Positions 37,563-45,315 of a stretch of 64,000 bases of DNA are shown here, in pieces; positions within the stretch are counted from its first letter, which is position 1, and every line of letters starts with the position of its first letter. This DNA comes from Iamia majanohamensis (GTDB lineage: Bacteria; Actinomycetota; Acidimicrobiia; Acidimicrobiales; Iamiaceae). Position numbers and translations under genes: made by a program. The notes under the pieces were generated by a model. That model did not search any database. It saw nothing but the letters and a program-made list of their open reading frames with translations, and was not told where the DNA came from. The stretch lies in the NCBI RefSeq assembly GCF_028532485.1, contig NZ_CP116942.1, positions 372,001-436,000 of the forward strand. The letters are read 5' to 3'.

Positions 37563-38558
37563 ATGCACACACGCCACCCTCGCTTCCGACTCCTGCTCGT
37601 CCCCCTGGCGGTCCTGGCCCTGCTGGCCTCCGCCTGCGGCGGCGACGACGACGGCGGTGACAGCGAGACCGCCCCGGCGGAGACGGTCGCGCCGGAGGAG
37701 GCCGATGCCATCGACCTCGACGGCGTCAGCCTCACCGTCGGCTCCAAGGACTTCGACGAGAGCATCCTCCTCGGCCAGATGATGGTCATCGCCGCCGGCG
37801 AGAAGGGCGCCGACGTCACCGACTCGACCAACACCGGCGGCACCAACGTCGCCCGCCAGGCCCTCGAGAGCGGCGAGATCGGCGTCTACCCCGAGTACAA
37901 CGGCACCGGCTGGACCGAGCACCTCGGCAACGAGGACCCCTCGAGCGATCCCGAGGAGCTCTACACCATGGTCGCCGAGCAGGACCTCGAGACCAACAAC
38001 ATCCACTGGCTGGGCAGCTCGGAGTTCAACAACACCTACGGCTTCGCCACCGGCCCGGACCTGACCGAGGAGAACGGCGAGCCCTTCTCCTTCGAGACCA
38101 TGGCCACCTACCTCGAGGAGAACCCGGACGCCACCGTCTGCATGGAGACCGAGTTCCCGGACCGCTCCGACGGCCTCGTGCTCTGGGAGGACGAGACCGG
38201 CTACGAGATCCCGCAGGACCAGATCGAGATCCTCGACACCAACATCATCTACACCGAGACGGCCAACGGGAACTGCGACTTCGGTGAGATCTTCACCACC
38301 GACGGCCGCATCGAGGGCCTCGACCTCACCATCGTCGAGGACCCCGGCGCCATGATCATCTACAACGTCTCGTACACCTTCACCGACGAGGCCTACCAGC
38401 AGAACCCCGAGGGGCTCACCGAGCTCTCCGAGGCCATCCTGGGCGGTCTCAGCCAGGAGAAGATGAACGAGCTGAACAAGCAGGTCAGCTTCGACGGGGA
38501 GGACCCCGCCGACGTGGCCACCGGCTACCTGGAGGAGATCGGCCTCATCACCGGCTGA
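37563..38558 (+). CDS. Osmoprotectant (glycine betaine/choline) ABC transporter substrate-binding lipoprotein
   Basis: A 331-residue precursor with lipobox LASAC (Cys about 22), an acidic spacer, and an OpuAC-type domain (about 50-331). Family words are LTVGSKDFDESILLGQMMV at the start, GVYPEYNGTGWTEH with the usual Y-x-E-Y-x-G-T, FSFETMATYLEENPDATVCM and NVSYTFTDEAYQQNPEGL. Members capture glycine betaine, choline or related quaternary amines for an OpuC-type importer. The permease and ATPase genes lie downstream on the opposite strand (39046-42087), so the gene is convergent with them rather than in one operon. GGAGA lies 5 bases before the ATG. Confidence 0.9.
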   Translation: MHTRHPRFRLLLVPLAVLALLASACGGDDDGGDSETAPAETVAPEEADAIDLDGVSLTVGSKDFDESILLGQMMVIAAGEKGADVTDSTNTGGTNVARQALESGEIGVYPEYNGTGWTEHLGNEDPSSDPEELYTMVAEQDLETNNIHWLGSSEFNNTYGFATGPDLTEENGEPFSFETMATYLEENPDATVCMETEFPDRSDGLVLWEDETGYEIPQDQIEILDTNIIYTETANGNCDFGEIFTTDGRIEGLDLTIVEDPGAMIIYNVSYTFTDEAYQQNPEGLTELSEAILGGLSQEKMNELNKQVSFDGEDPADVATGYLEEIGLITG

Positions 38559-38587
38559 TCCCCCCTGCACCGGCCTGACCGGACGAT

Positions 38588-38615
38588 CGAGGGCGCCCCC
38601 ACGGGGGCGCCCTCG
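38588..38615 (+). terminator. Hairpin terminator after the substrate-binding gene
   Basis: Twelve base pairs, starting CGAGGGCGCCCC, close a 4-base loop 29 bases after the stop codon. The stem is perfect and very GC-rich, with no T run. Confidence 0.7.
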
Positions 38616-39045
38616 TCGCGTCCGGGCGCGGGTTCGGGCTCGTCGGCCCATCCTCCGTCGGTGCCCGGGGCGGCGCACCGCGGCGGTCTCGGAGGGTCAC
38701 CCTCCGAGGACGCTGCCGTCAGGGCCGACGGTGGAGCTCGACCCGTCCGACCGCACCAGCCCGGACCGGCCCCTCCCCCCACCCACGGCCGATGCGCAGA
38801 GCCGCACCAGGCCCTGTCGGAGGCGTGGTCGAGGAGCGCACAGGCCCTCACGGCGTCCCGGGCTCCACCGGCGCCTCGGACCTCCACCCGACGACCCTCG
38901 CCTGCGAGGGGGGCCGGCTCGTCGTCGGTCTGCCCTCCGAGGGCGGGGAGGACCTCCCCAGCGGTCCGCCTGCGCCTCCTGCCCGTCCACGGGATCGTCC
39001 CCGACGTCGCCGTCGGCGTCCGTGGCCGTCCGCCGGAGCGGGGTG
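38616..39045 (+). other. Gene-free stretch between converging genes
   Basis: About 430 bases between the terminator and the end of the permease gene. No frame shows the local codon bias or a motif. It contains short palindromes, best at 38688-38708, and a small one around CCCTCCGAGGG near 38934. Part of it presumably ends transcription of the permease operon from the other side. Confidence 0.45.
38688..38708. repeat. 21-base palindrome (10-bp arms)
   Basis: CTCGGAGGGT, one central C, then ACCCTCCGAG: a perfect dyad. As DNA hairpin the loop is too small, so a protein-binding site or, as RNA, a shorter hairpin is possible. It lies between two converging transcription units. Confidence 0.45.
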
Positions 39046-40062
39046 CTACAGGCCCTTGGGGCGGAGGAAGCGCTCCACCAGGGCGGCGATCCAGTCGACG
39101 GTGAGCGCCAGCAGGGCGGCCATGCCGGCGCCGGTCACGGTCACCAGGTCACGGCTGAGCTTGAGCCCGGAGTTGATGGTGACGCCCAGGGCGCCGCCGC
39201 CGATGAGGAAGGCCAGGGTGGCCATGCCCACGTTGATCACCAGCGCGGTGCGGATGCCGGCGAGGATCACGGGCACGGCGAGGGGGAGCTCGATGCGGCG
39301 CAGGGCCTGGAGGCGGCTCATGCCCATGCCCCGGCCCGCCTCGATGACGGCGGGGTCGACCTGCTCGATGCCGACCATGGTGTTCCGCAGCACGGGCAGC
39401 AGGGCGAAGATGGTGAGGGAGATGACCGCGGGGCTGATCAGGGCACTGTTGCCGGGGCCCATGAACCCGTTGACGAGCGGGACGTCGATGAACGGGAAGT
39501 CGATGAACGGCACGTCCGGGAAGGCGAAGCCGGGGAAGCCCTGCCAGAGCGTGGGGATGTAGCCGGCCGTGGCGGCGCCGAAGATGAGGATGAAGAGGCC
39601 GTAGGCCGGGAGGGCCTGGCCGATGCTGGCGAAGGCCAGCGCGGTGGGCGACAGGTACTGGACGGGCTTGCCGAGGAAGCCGGGGAGCTCCCGCCCACCG
39701 GCCTTGGGCGCGTCCTTGCGGAAGATGGGCCGGGTCAGCAGGATCCCGAGGGGGATGGCGATGAGCAGCACCAGCATCGTCGACACCGCGGTGAGGCGGA
39801 TGTGCTGCATGAGCTGGGGGTAGAGCTTGGTGTCCCAGTCGAGCGCCGAGCGCTCCGAGAAGCCCTTCTCCGAGCTCGACACGTAGAACGCCAGCAGGCC
39901 GGAGAGGACGACGATGATCACCGGCGTCACGATCAGGGCCAGGTTGCCGGTGCCGCTCGTGACCTCGTCGGGGGACGTCGCCTCGGGCTCCTCGGCCTCG
40001 GTGCCCTCGGGCTCCTCTCCCTGGGAGCGGGAGCCGGCGGTGCTCTCCAGGACGGTGCTCAT
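39046..40062 (-). CDS. Osmoprotectant ABC transporter permease (OpuCD-like)
   Basis: A 338-residue inner-membrane permease. A Glu/Ser-rich cytoplasmic start (about 1-38) is followed by a helix, a loop of about 30 residues, and the BPD-type domain with LMQHIRLTAVSTMLVLLIAIP, YGLFILIFGAATAGYIP, and the ATPase-contact loop VDPAVIEAGRGMGMSRLQALRRIELP (E-A-x3-G-x-x-x). The ATG at 40062 overlaps the stop of the ATPase gene by 4 bases (ATGA). Third gene of the opuCB-opuCA-opuCD-type operon read from 42087. It carries a longer inserted segment (about 165-200, rich in Pro/Phe) than most OpuC permeases, with repeats of FIDFPFIDVP. Confidence 0.9.
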   Translation of the reverse strand: MSTVLESTAGSRSQGEEPEGTEAEEPEATSPDEVTSGTGNLALIVTPVIIVVLSGLLAFYVSSSEKGFSERSALDWDTKLYPQLMQHIRLTAVSTMLVLLIAIPLGILLTRPIFRKDAPKAGGRELPGFLGKPVQYLSPTALAFASIGQALPAYGLFILIFGAATAGYIPTLWQGFPGFAFPDVPFIDFPFIDVPLVNGFMGPGNSALISPAVISLTIFALLPVLRNTMVGIEQVDPAVIEAGRGMGMSRLQALRRIELPLAVPVILAGIRTALVINVGMATLAFLIGGGALGVTINSGLKLSRDLVTVTGAGMAALLALTVDWIAALVERFLRPKGL

Positions 40063-41360
40063 CGGGCACCGTCCGACGCGGCCAGCGGGTCGGGGTCGAT
40101 CACCGGGGCCTGGTGGGTGGCGAGGCCCATCTCCTCGTAGTGGGCCTTGGCCTCGGCCCGCATGCGGGCGATGGCGTCGGTCAGGACCTCGATGAGCACC
40201 ACGCCCTGGTAGCGGCCCTGGGGGTCGGTGACGATGGCGGCCCCGACGCTGGAGCTGAGCATCGCCTCCAGCGTGTCGTGCAGGGTGGCGTTGGGCTCCA
40301 CGGTGACCCGCACCGCCTGGCCCACCTCGGTGAGGGGCTTGTCGCTGCGGTCCATGGCGTCCTGGTTGACCCACCGGATGGGGCGTTCCTGGTCGTCGAG
40401 GACGAGCAGCCAGGGTTGGCCGGACGCGGCCAGCACCTCGCTCGAGCGGCGGTGCCCGGCGTCGTAGCGCACCGTCGGGAAGTCGCCCAGGGTGAGGTCG
40501 CTCACCCGCTCGAAGTTGAGGCCCTTGAGGGCGGCGCCGCTGCCGATGAAGTCCTGCACGAAGTCGTCGATGGGCAGGGCCAGGATCCGCTGGGGGGTGT
40601 CGTACTGGGCGATCACCGAGCGCTGCCGCAGGATGGCGATGCGGTCGCCCATCTTGATGGCCTCGTCGATGTCGTGGGTGACGAAGACGATGGTCTTCTG
40701 CAGCTCGTCCTGGACCCGCAGGAACTCGTTCTGGAGCCGGTCGCGGGTGATGGGGTCGATGGCGCCGAAGGGCTCGTCCATCAGCAGCACGGGTGGGTCG
40801 GCGCCGAGGGCCCGGGCCACGCCCACCCGCTGGGCCTGCCCGCCGGAGAGCTCCTTGGGGTAGCGGTCGCGGTACTGGCTGGGGTCGAGGCCCACCATGT
40901 CGAGCAGCTCGTCGACCCGCTTGGTGGTGCGGTTCTTGTCCCACCCGAGCATCCGGGGCACGACGGCGACGTTGTCGGCGATCGTCCGGTGGGGGAAGAG
41001 GCCGATCTGCTGGATGACGTAGCCGATGTGGCGGCGCAGCTCGTCGGGGTCGACCTTGGTCACGTCGCGCCCGTCGAAGATGATGCGCCCGCCGGTGGGC
41101 TCGATCATGCGGTTGATGAGGCGGAGCGTGGTGCTCTTGCCGCAGCCCGAGGGGCCCACGAGCACGAGGACGTCGCCCTCGGGCACGTCGAGGGTGAGCT
41201 CCTCGACCGCGGGGACGGTGGTGCCGGGGTAGGTCTTGGAGACCCCCTCCAGGCGGATCATGGACTTCGACTGGTCCTCCAGGGACCAGTCGGTGTCCTC
41301 GCCGGGGACCTCGCGGCCGTCGGGGCCCGTCGTCGGGGCGTCGGTGGTGGGATCAGGCAT
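40059..41360 (-). CDS. Osmoprotectant ABC transporter ATPase with CBS domains (OpuCA-like)
   Basis: A 433-residue ATPase energising betaine/choline import. Walker A is GPSGCGKST, the Q-loop VIQQIGLFPH, the signature LSGGQAQRVGVARAL, Walker B VLLMDEPFGAID and the switch FVTHDIDEA. From about residue 280 to 410 it carries a CBS pair (LVLDDQERPIRWVNQD; VGAAIVTDPQGRYQGVV), the module by which OpuA/OpuC sense ionic strength or c-di-AMP. The first 33 residues are acidic and extra to the family. Its start overlaps the upstream permease by 8 bases and its stop overlaps the next permease by 4, so all three are tightly coupled. Confidence 0.94.
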   Translation of the reverse strand: MPDPTTDAPTTGPDGREVPGEDTDWSLEDQSKSMIRLEGVSKTYPGTTVPAVEELTLDVPEGDVLVLVGPSGCGKSTTLRLINRMIEPTGGRIIFDGRDVTKVDPDELRRHIGYVIQQIGLFPHRTIADNVAVVPRMLGWDKNRTTKRVDELLDMVGLDPSQYRDRYPKELSGGQAQRVGVARALGADPPVLLMDEPFGAIDPITRDRLQNEFLRVQDELQKTIVFVTHDIDEAIKMGDRIAILRQRSVIAQYDTPQRILALPIDDFVQDFIGSGAALKGLNFERVSDLTLGDFPTVRYDAGHRRSSEVLAASGQPWLLVLDDQERPIRWVNQDAMDRSDKPLTEVGQAVRVTVEPNATLHDTLEAMLSSSVGAAIVTDPQGRYQGVVLIEVLTDAIARMRAEAKAHYEEMGLATHQAPVIDPDPLAASDGAR

Positions 41361-42087
41361 TGCTGGGCTCCTGGTCGGACTGCTGACGGTGGCGCCGGGC
41401 GAGCAGCCGGTCGGGCGCCTCGGCGACGGTGGCGATGACGCCGGGGGAGAGGACCTTCCTGGTCAGGGCGAGCAGGAGGTCGAAGACGAGGGCGAGCACG
41501 ACCACCAGGACCGTGCCGGCCCACAGCGGCTCGTAGGAGTTGGGCAGGCCCAGGCGGTTGAAGCCGTCCTTGATGGCGTCGCCCAGGCCGCCGCCGCTGA
41601 CCAGCGTGCCGATGGCGGCGATGCCGGTGGTGAGCAGGGTGGCCACGCGGATGCCGGCGATGATGACCGGCCAGGCCAGGGGGAGCTTCACCTGGAACAG
41701 GCGGCGCATGGGGTTCATGCCCATGCCCTTGGCCGACTCCTCGACGGCGGGGTCGACGCTGTCGAGGCCGGTCACGGTGTTCCGCAGCACCGGCAGCAGG
41801 GCGTACATGAAGAGGGCCACCAGCACCGGGCGACGGCCGATGCCGAGCAGCGGGATGAACAGGGTGAACAGGGCCAGCGACGGCAGCGTCAGGAACACAC
41901 TGGTGATGCTGAGGGCGATGTTGCGGGCCGTGGGCCGGTTCTGGACGACGATCCCGAGGAGCACGGCGACGACGACGGCCGCGCCGGTGGCCTGGATGAC
42001 GAGGAGGGCGTGCTCGATGGTGAGCTGCCACAGGTCCTCGCTGTCGTCCTGCATGTACTCGAACCAGCTCTCGATGCTGTTCAACAT
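41353..42087 (-). CDS. Osmoprotectant ABC transporter permease (OpuCB-like)
   Basis: A 244-residue BPD-type permease with about five membrane helices: LTIEHALLVIQATGAAVVVAV near the start, SVFLTLPSLALFTLFIPLLG, the ATPase-contact loop VDPAVEESAKGMGMNPMRRLFQVKLP and the closing ALVFDLLLALTRKVL. First structural gene of the transporter operon. The ATG at 42087 lies inside the end of a 19-codon upstream reading frame (42081-42140) that has the better ribosome binding site, so its translation may depend on that frame. The partner permease is at 39046-40062. Confidence 0.93.
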   Translation of the reverse strand: MLNSIESWFEYMQDDSEDLWQLTIEHALLVIQATGAAVVVAVLLGIVVQNRPTARNIALSITSVFLTLPSLALFTLFIPLLGIGRRPVLVALFMYALLPVLRNTVTGLDSVDPAVEESAKGMGMNPMRRLFQVKLPLAWPVIIAGIRVATLLTTGIAAIGTLVSGGGLGDAIKDGFNRLGLPNSYEPLWAGTVLVVVLALVFDLLLALTRKVLSPGVIATVAEAPDRLLARRHRQQSDQEPSNA

Positions 42088-42140
42088 GCGGAGCGCCTCG
42101 TCGGCGTTCGTCGGTCAGGTGCTGTGCCCGAGAGCTGCAT
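42081..42140 (-). CDS. Possible 19-codon leader ORF upstream of the osmoprotectant operon
   Basis: ATG at 42140 follows GTGAGGAGACC, a strong ribosome binding site, and the frame codes MQLSGTAPDRRTPTRRSAC before a TGA at 42083-42081. That stop lies just inside the start of the permease gene (ATG 42087-42085), the layout of translational coupling or of a regulatory leader peptide. No homologue is claimed; the support is position and the ribosome binding site only. Confidence 0.4.
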   Translation of the reverse strand: MQLSGTAPDRRTPTRRSAC

Positions 42141-42204
42141 GGTCTCCTCACTGCCGGCCGTTCGGTTCGACCGGACCCGCGCCAGCGCCCTTGCCGACCC
42201 CTCG

Positions 42205-42210
42205 ACCCTA
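42205..42210 (-). promoter_or_regulatory. Predicted -10 box (TAGGGT) of the osmoprotectant transporter operon
   Basis: On the minus strand TAGGGT lies about 118 bases before the permease ATG, giving a leader of about 110 bases that carries the 19-codon ORF. A perfect dyad covers the -35/spacer side. Confidence 0.4.
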
Positions 42211-42211
42211 C

Positions 42212-42229
42212 AGGAGGGCCGGCCCTCCT
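42212..42229. promoter_or_regulatory. Candidate operator: 18-bp perfect palindrome AGGAGGGCCGGCCCTCCT
   Basis: The dyad ends one base upstream of the minus-strand -10 box at 42205-42210, thus covering the spacer and -35 area of the operon promoter. A dimeric repressor bound here would block polymerase. The binding protein is unknown. Confidence 0.45.
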
Positions 42230-42304
42230 TCGCCCGGGAGGGTGGCCCGGCCTGCGGTCCGCGCGCTCGGTGACCGGCGGTCCGGCGGCGCACGGGCGGG
42301 CGAC

Positions 42305-42351
42305 GACCGCCTGCGACGGGGCCCCGCGGGGGCGGTCGACCGCAGGCGGTC
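42305..42351. repeat. Inverted repeat with 11-bp arms
   Basis: GACCGCCTGCG (42305-42315) and CGCAGGCGGTC (42341-42351) are exact complements around 25 bases, which contain a further GGGGCCCC dyad. It lies in the 317-bp gap between the transporter operon promoter and the methyltransferase gene; it might also be an upstream control site of the latter. Confidence 0.45.
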
Positions 42352-42404
42352 AGGGTGCCGGATCTCGCCGTGCCGGGACCCCGCCGACCTGCGACGCTCC
42401 GACG

Positions 42405-43172
42405 ATGGAGTCGATCGCGGGCAACCGCGCCCACTGGAACGCCGCCGCCCACCACTGGGTCGGGGCCGGTCGCCGGTCGTGGGCGACCGACGAGGTGACG
42501 TGGGGCGTCTTCGGCGTGCCCGAGGCCGACGTGGGCGCCCTGCCCGACGTCGCCGGCCGCGACGTGGTCGAGCTGGGCTGCGGCACCGGCTACGTGTCGG
42601 CCTGGCTGGCCCGGCGGGGCGCGCGCTCGGTGGTCGGCGTGGACCCCACCGAGGGCCAGCTGGCCACGGCCCGGACCCTCCAGCGCGAGCACCGCCTGCC
42701 CTTCCCCCTCCTCCAGGCCGCGGGCGAGGCCGTCCCGCTGCGCGACGCCTGCTGCGACGTGGTCGTGTCGGAGTACGGCGCCGCCATCTGGGCCGACCCG
42801 CGGGTGTGGCTCGGCGAGGCCGCCCGTCTGCTGCGGCCGGGCGGCGAGCTGGCGTTCCTGGGCAGCTCCGTGGCCTTCCTGCTCTGCTGCCAGGACGACG
42901 GGTCGCCGCCCACGGCCGAGATGCGGAACCCCCAGCGGGGCATGCACCGGTGGACCTGGCCCGACGACCCGGCCGTCGAGTTCCACGTGTCCCACGGCGA
43001 GATGCTCCGCCTGCTGCGGGCCGCCGGCTTCGAGGTCCTCGACCTCATCGAGGTCTACGCCCCCGAGGGCGCAGCCGACGCCACCCTCCACGACGGCAAG
43101 GTCGACTTCGTCACCGCGGCCTGGGCCAGGCGCTGGCCGATCGAGGAGGTCTGGCGCGCCCGCCGGACCTGA
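42405..43172 (+). CDS. Class I SAM-dependent methyltransferase
   Basis: A 255-residue soluble enzyme with the Rossmann-type methyltransferase fold. Motif I is VVELGCGTGYVSAWLA, the acidic strand end is VVGVDPTEGQL, and the later motifs are DVVVSEYGAAIW and LLRPGGELAFLGS. The start fits the common MESIAGNRAHWNAAA opening of the UbiE/COQ5-like group, in which the N terminus often has xNRxHWN. The methyl acceptor is unknown. The ATG at 42405 is chosen by this conserved N terminus; there is no clear ribosome binding site. It converges with the kinase-like gene. Confidence 0.88.
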   Translation: MESIAGNRAHWNAAAHHWVGAGRRSWATDEVTWGVFGVPEADVGALPDVAGRDVVELGCGTGYVSAWLARRGARSVVGVDPTEGQLATARTLQREHRLPFPLLQAAGEAVPLRDACCDVVVSEYGAAIWADPRVWLGEAARLLRPGGELAFLGSSVAFLLCCQDDGSPPTAEMRNPQRGMHRWTWPDDPAVEFHVSHGEMLRLLRAAGFEVLDLIEVYAPEGAADATLHDGKVDFVTAAWARRWPIEEVWRARRT

Positions 43173-43197
43173 CCCGCCCTGGCCTCCGTCGGAGCTC

Positions 43198-43232
43198 GAG
43201 CGTGCGAACCCCACATGCGGCGCACACCGCTC
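43198..43232. repeat. Hairpin element with 27-nt loop and CCACATGCGGCG core, copy 1
   Basis: GAGC and GCTC arms enclose 27 bases with CCACATGCGGCG at loop positions 10-21; inside, GTGCG and CGCAC can also pair. The arrangement is the same as in the element at 45316-45370. It stands between two converging genes, where it could act as a terminator. Confidence 0.45.
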
Positions 43233-43261
43233 AGGGGCCGCGCCCGCGACCGAGGCGCCGC

Positions 43262-43834
43262 TCAGCCGACGGCCAGGTCGGTGGCGATGCGCTCGGCCGC
43301 CTCGGACGGGTCGAGCACGTCGGTGCGCATGAGCAGGTCGTCGGGGTGGAGCGGTGCCGGGTCGTGGGCTCCCAGCGCCTCGCGCAGCCGGCCCGGGTCG
43401 ACCAGCTTCCCGTGGGCCGCACGGGACGGGTCGTCGACCCGGCCCTCGAGCACCTCTGCGGGGGCCGCCACCTGGACGAAGCGCACCCGCCCGCCCCGGC
43501 CCTCCACCGTCCCACGGACCTCCTCGGCGAAGGCCTCGAAGTGGCCCCGCGGGTCGTCTCCGCCCCAGGCCGAGCTGTTGGTGAAGATCAGGTCGATGCC
43601 CGCCTCGGCCGCGGTGGCGAACACGTCGAGGCGGACCCGGTGCAGGACGGCGGTGAACGGAGCCGAGCGGAACGGGAAGACGGGGGTCAGCGCACCCACC
43701 GTGAGGTGGTTGTGGAAGAGTCGGAAGCCGGTCCGCTCCGCCAGTGCGGTGGCGACGGTGAGCTTCCCCGCCGCCGGCGGCCCGTACAGGTACACGAGGA
43801 CCGGGGCCTGCGGGTGCTCCAGGCCCTCTGCCAC
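43262..43834 (-). CDS. P-loop kinase-like ATPase (shikimate kinase/AAA type)
   Basis: A 190-residue soluble protein. The P-loop is YLYGPPAAGKLTVATALAE (Walker A GPPAAGKLT), followed by FRLFHNHLTVGALTPVF and a possible Walker B strand IDLIFTNSSAWGG. The rest (VRFVQVAAPAEVLEGRVDDPSR, then HGKLVDPGRL) looks like the lid and base-binding part of small nucleotide or sugar kinases. Substrate unknown. The GTG at 43834 lies 6 bases after a TAGCGT box. Confidence 0.8.
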   Translation of the reverse strand: MAEGLEHPQAPVLVYLYGPPAAGKLTVATALAERTGFRLFHNHLTVGALTPVFPFRSAPFTAVLHRVRLDVFATAAEAGIDLIFTNSSAWGGDDPRGHFEAFAEEVRGTVEGRGGRVRFVQVAAPAEVLEGRVDDPSRAAHGKLVDPGRLREALGAHDPAPLHPDDLLMRTDVLDPSEAAERIATDLAVG

Positions 43835-43840
43835 GCCCGG

Positions 43841-43846
43841 ACGCTA
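43841..43846 (-). promoter_or_regulatory. Predicted -10 box (TAGCGT) of leaderless kinase-like gene
   Basis: On the minus strand TAGCGT ends 6 bases before the GTG at 43834. It sits between that gene and the stop end of the HNH pseudogene. Confidence 0.5.
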
Positions 43847-43878
43847 CCCACGGGGTGGCGCAGGTGGGCTCGGTGGGG

Positions 43879-45207
43879 TCAGCGGATCTCGGTGCCGTCG
43901 GGGCGGTACACGTGGATCGCTCCGGTGGGGTCGCGCCGGACGCGGTAGCCGCGTTCCTTGTCGTGGTTGTGCCTCCCGCAGCCGGGTCCCCCGTTGCCGG
44001 GGCAGGTACAGCCTCCGCCTGATCCGTCGGCTCTGATCGACCAGGGTCGGAGGTGGTCGCACTGGCAGGCGGTGACCGGTGTGTGGCAGCCAGGCCAGTA
44101 GCAGGTGGTCTGCTGGAGCTTGACTGCGAGGGCGGCGGCGCCGGTGAAGAGGCGGCGTCTGCGGCCCATGTCCACCACCACGCCGTCGGCGCCGACGACG
44201 ACACGGCGGACGTGGCCCACCAGCGCCTGGGCCACGGCGATGGTGGCCTCGACGGGGCGGCCGTCGAGGGTGGAGCACCGGTAGGAGCCGGTGGGGAACG
44301 GGTCGAAGGCGCCTCGCAGGAGGGGGTCGACGCCGGTGAGGCGGGCCAGCATCCGTTCGAACGTGTGATGGTCGATGACGATGTTGGTCACTACCTGCGA
44401 TCCGCCGGGCGCATCCGCCCGTGCCGTGGCTGCGGAGCGGAACACGGCGTGGAGGGCGTCGAAGCGCCGCTGGGCGTCGGTCCTCGGGAGATCAGCGGCG
44501 GTGGCGGCATCGCCACGCTCGGCCCGGGCGGCATCCCAGTCGGCGAGGGTCTCGGCCTCGAGGAACGCCTTGAAGATCGACTCCAGCTCGACGCCGGCGA
44601 GGGACCCGCAGCGGCCGGACAGGGTCCAGGACCCGTCGAAGCCCTGGTGGAAGGCGGCGTCGCGGTTCTCGTGGGCTCGTTGGTCGCGGTCGCGGGTGCC
44701 GTCCTCGTCGACGAGGCGGACCTAGTCGTCGACCAGGGCGTCGAAGGCCAGGTACTCGTTGGTCTCGGCTTCGGCGGCGAAGGACTCCTCGTTGGCCTCC
44801 ACGGCGTCGCGGACCCGGGGGTTGGCATGGGCGCGGGCGATGCGCTCGACCTGGCAGCCCCCGATGCGCCCCGAGGCGAACGATGCCTTGACGGTGGGCA
44901 TGGTGCGCAGGGCCCGGGCGCACTGGGCGCGGCGGTGGGCCTCGGCACCGGAGAGCTGGGCGAGGTGGCGGACCATGACCTTGGCGGAGGTGTGGCCGTC
45001 GAGGACGCAGGTGGCGGTGCGGTCGATCTGCTCCACGAGGTCGACCTGCACCGACCGCATGCGGCGGGCCTGGGTCTCCAGGGCGACGATCAGCCCCCGG
45101 GCGTCGTCGGCGCTGGTGGGTGTGACCCCGGCGTGTTGGAGGTCGTCGAGCGCGACGGCGAGGCGCTCGATCGCCTCTGCCGTCGTCGGCTCCACCACGG
45201 TCTCCAT
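43879..45207 (-). pseudogene. DUF222 / HNH endonuclease gene interrupted by one in-frame TAG
   Basis: A frame of 443 codons broken only by a TAG at 44724-44722 (codon 162). Before it lie 161 codons with the DUF222 (13E12-type) pattern: EAIERLAVALDDLQHAG, SGAEAHRRAQCARALRTMP and FASGRIGGCQVERIARAH. After it come 280 codons continuing the family without frame change, with RFDALHAVF, TCYWPGCHTPVTACQCDH (HNH core), and CGRHNHDKERGYRV. The readthrough joint VDD-stop-VRLVDEDG suggests a CAG-to-TAG change. Such genes occur in many copies in actinobacteria and are linked to mobile DNA, but no function is known. ATG at 45207 is 7 bases after a TACTGT box. Confidence 0.85.
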
Positions 45208-45214
45208 GGGCTCC

Positions 45215-45220
45215 ACAGTA
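45215..45220 (-). promoter_or_regulatory. Predicted -10 box (TACTGT) of the leaderless DUF222/HNH gene
   Basis: On the minus strand TACTGT ends 7 bases before the ATG at 45207, so the promoter of the broken gene still looks intact. Confidence 0.5.
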
Positions 45221-45315
45221 CGCCGGGGGTGTGACAGCCAGACCGGCCGCAAACCGTTGCACCACAAGGGTTTCGGGTGCCTCCCACCCGCCCCCCGGGA
45301 CCCCCACACGACCCC

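Noticed and set aside
38650-39045. Small genes in the gap between the binding protein and permease
   Set aside because: No frame has a ribosome binding site with codon bias like the neighbours; compositions are Arg/Pro/Ala noise.
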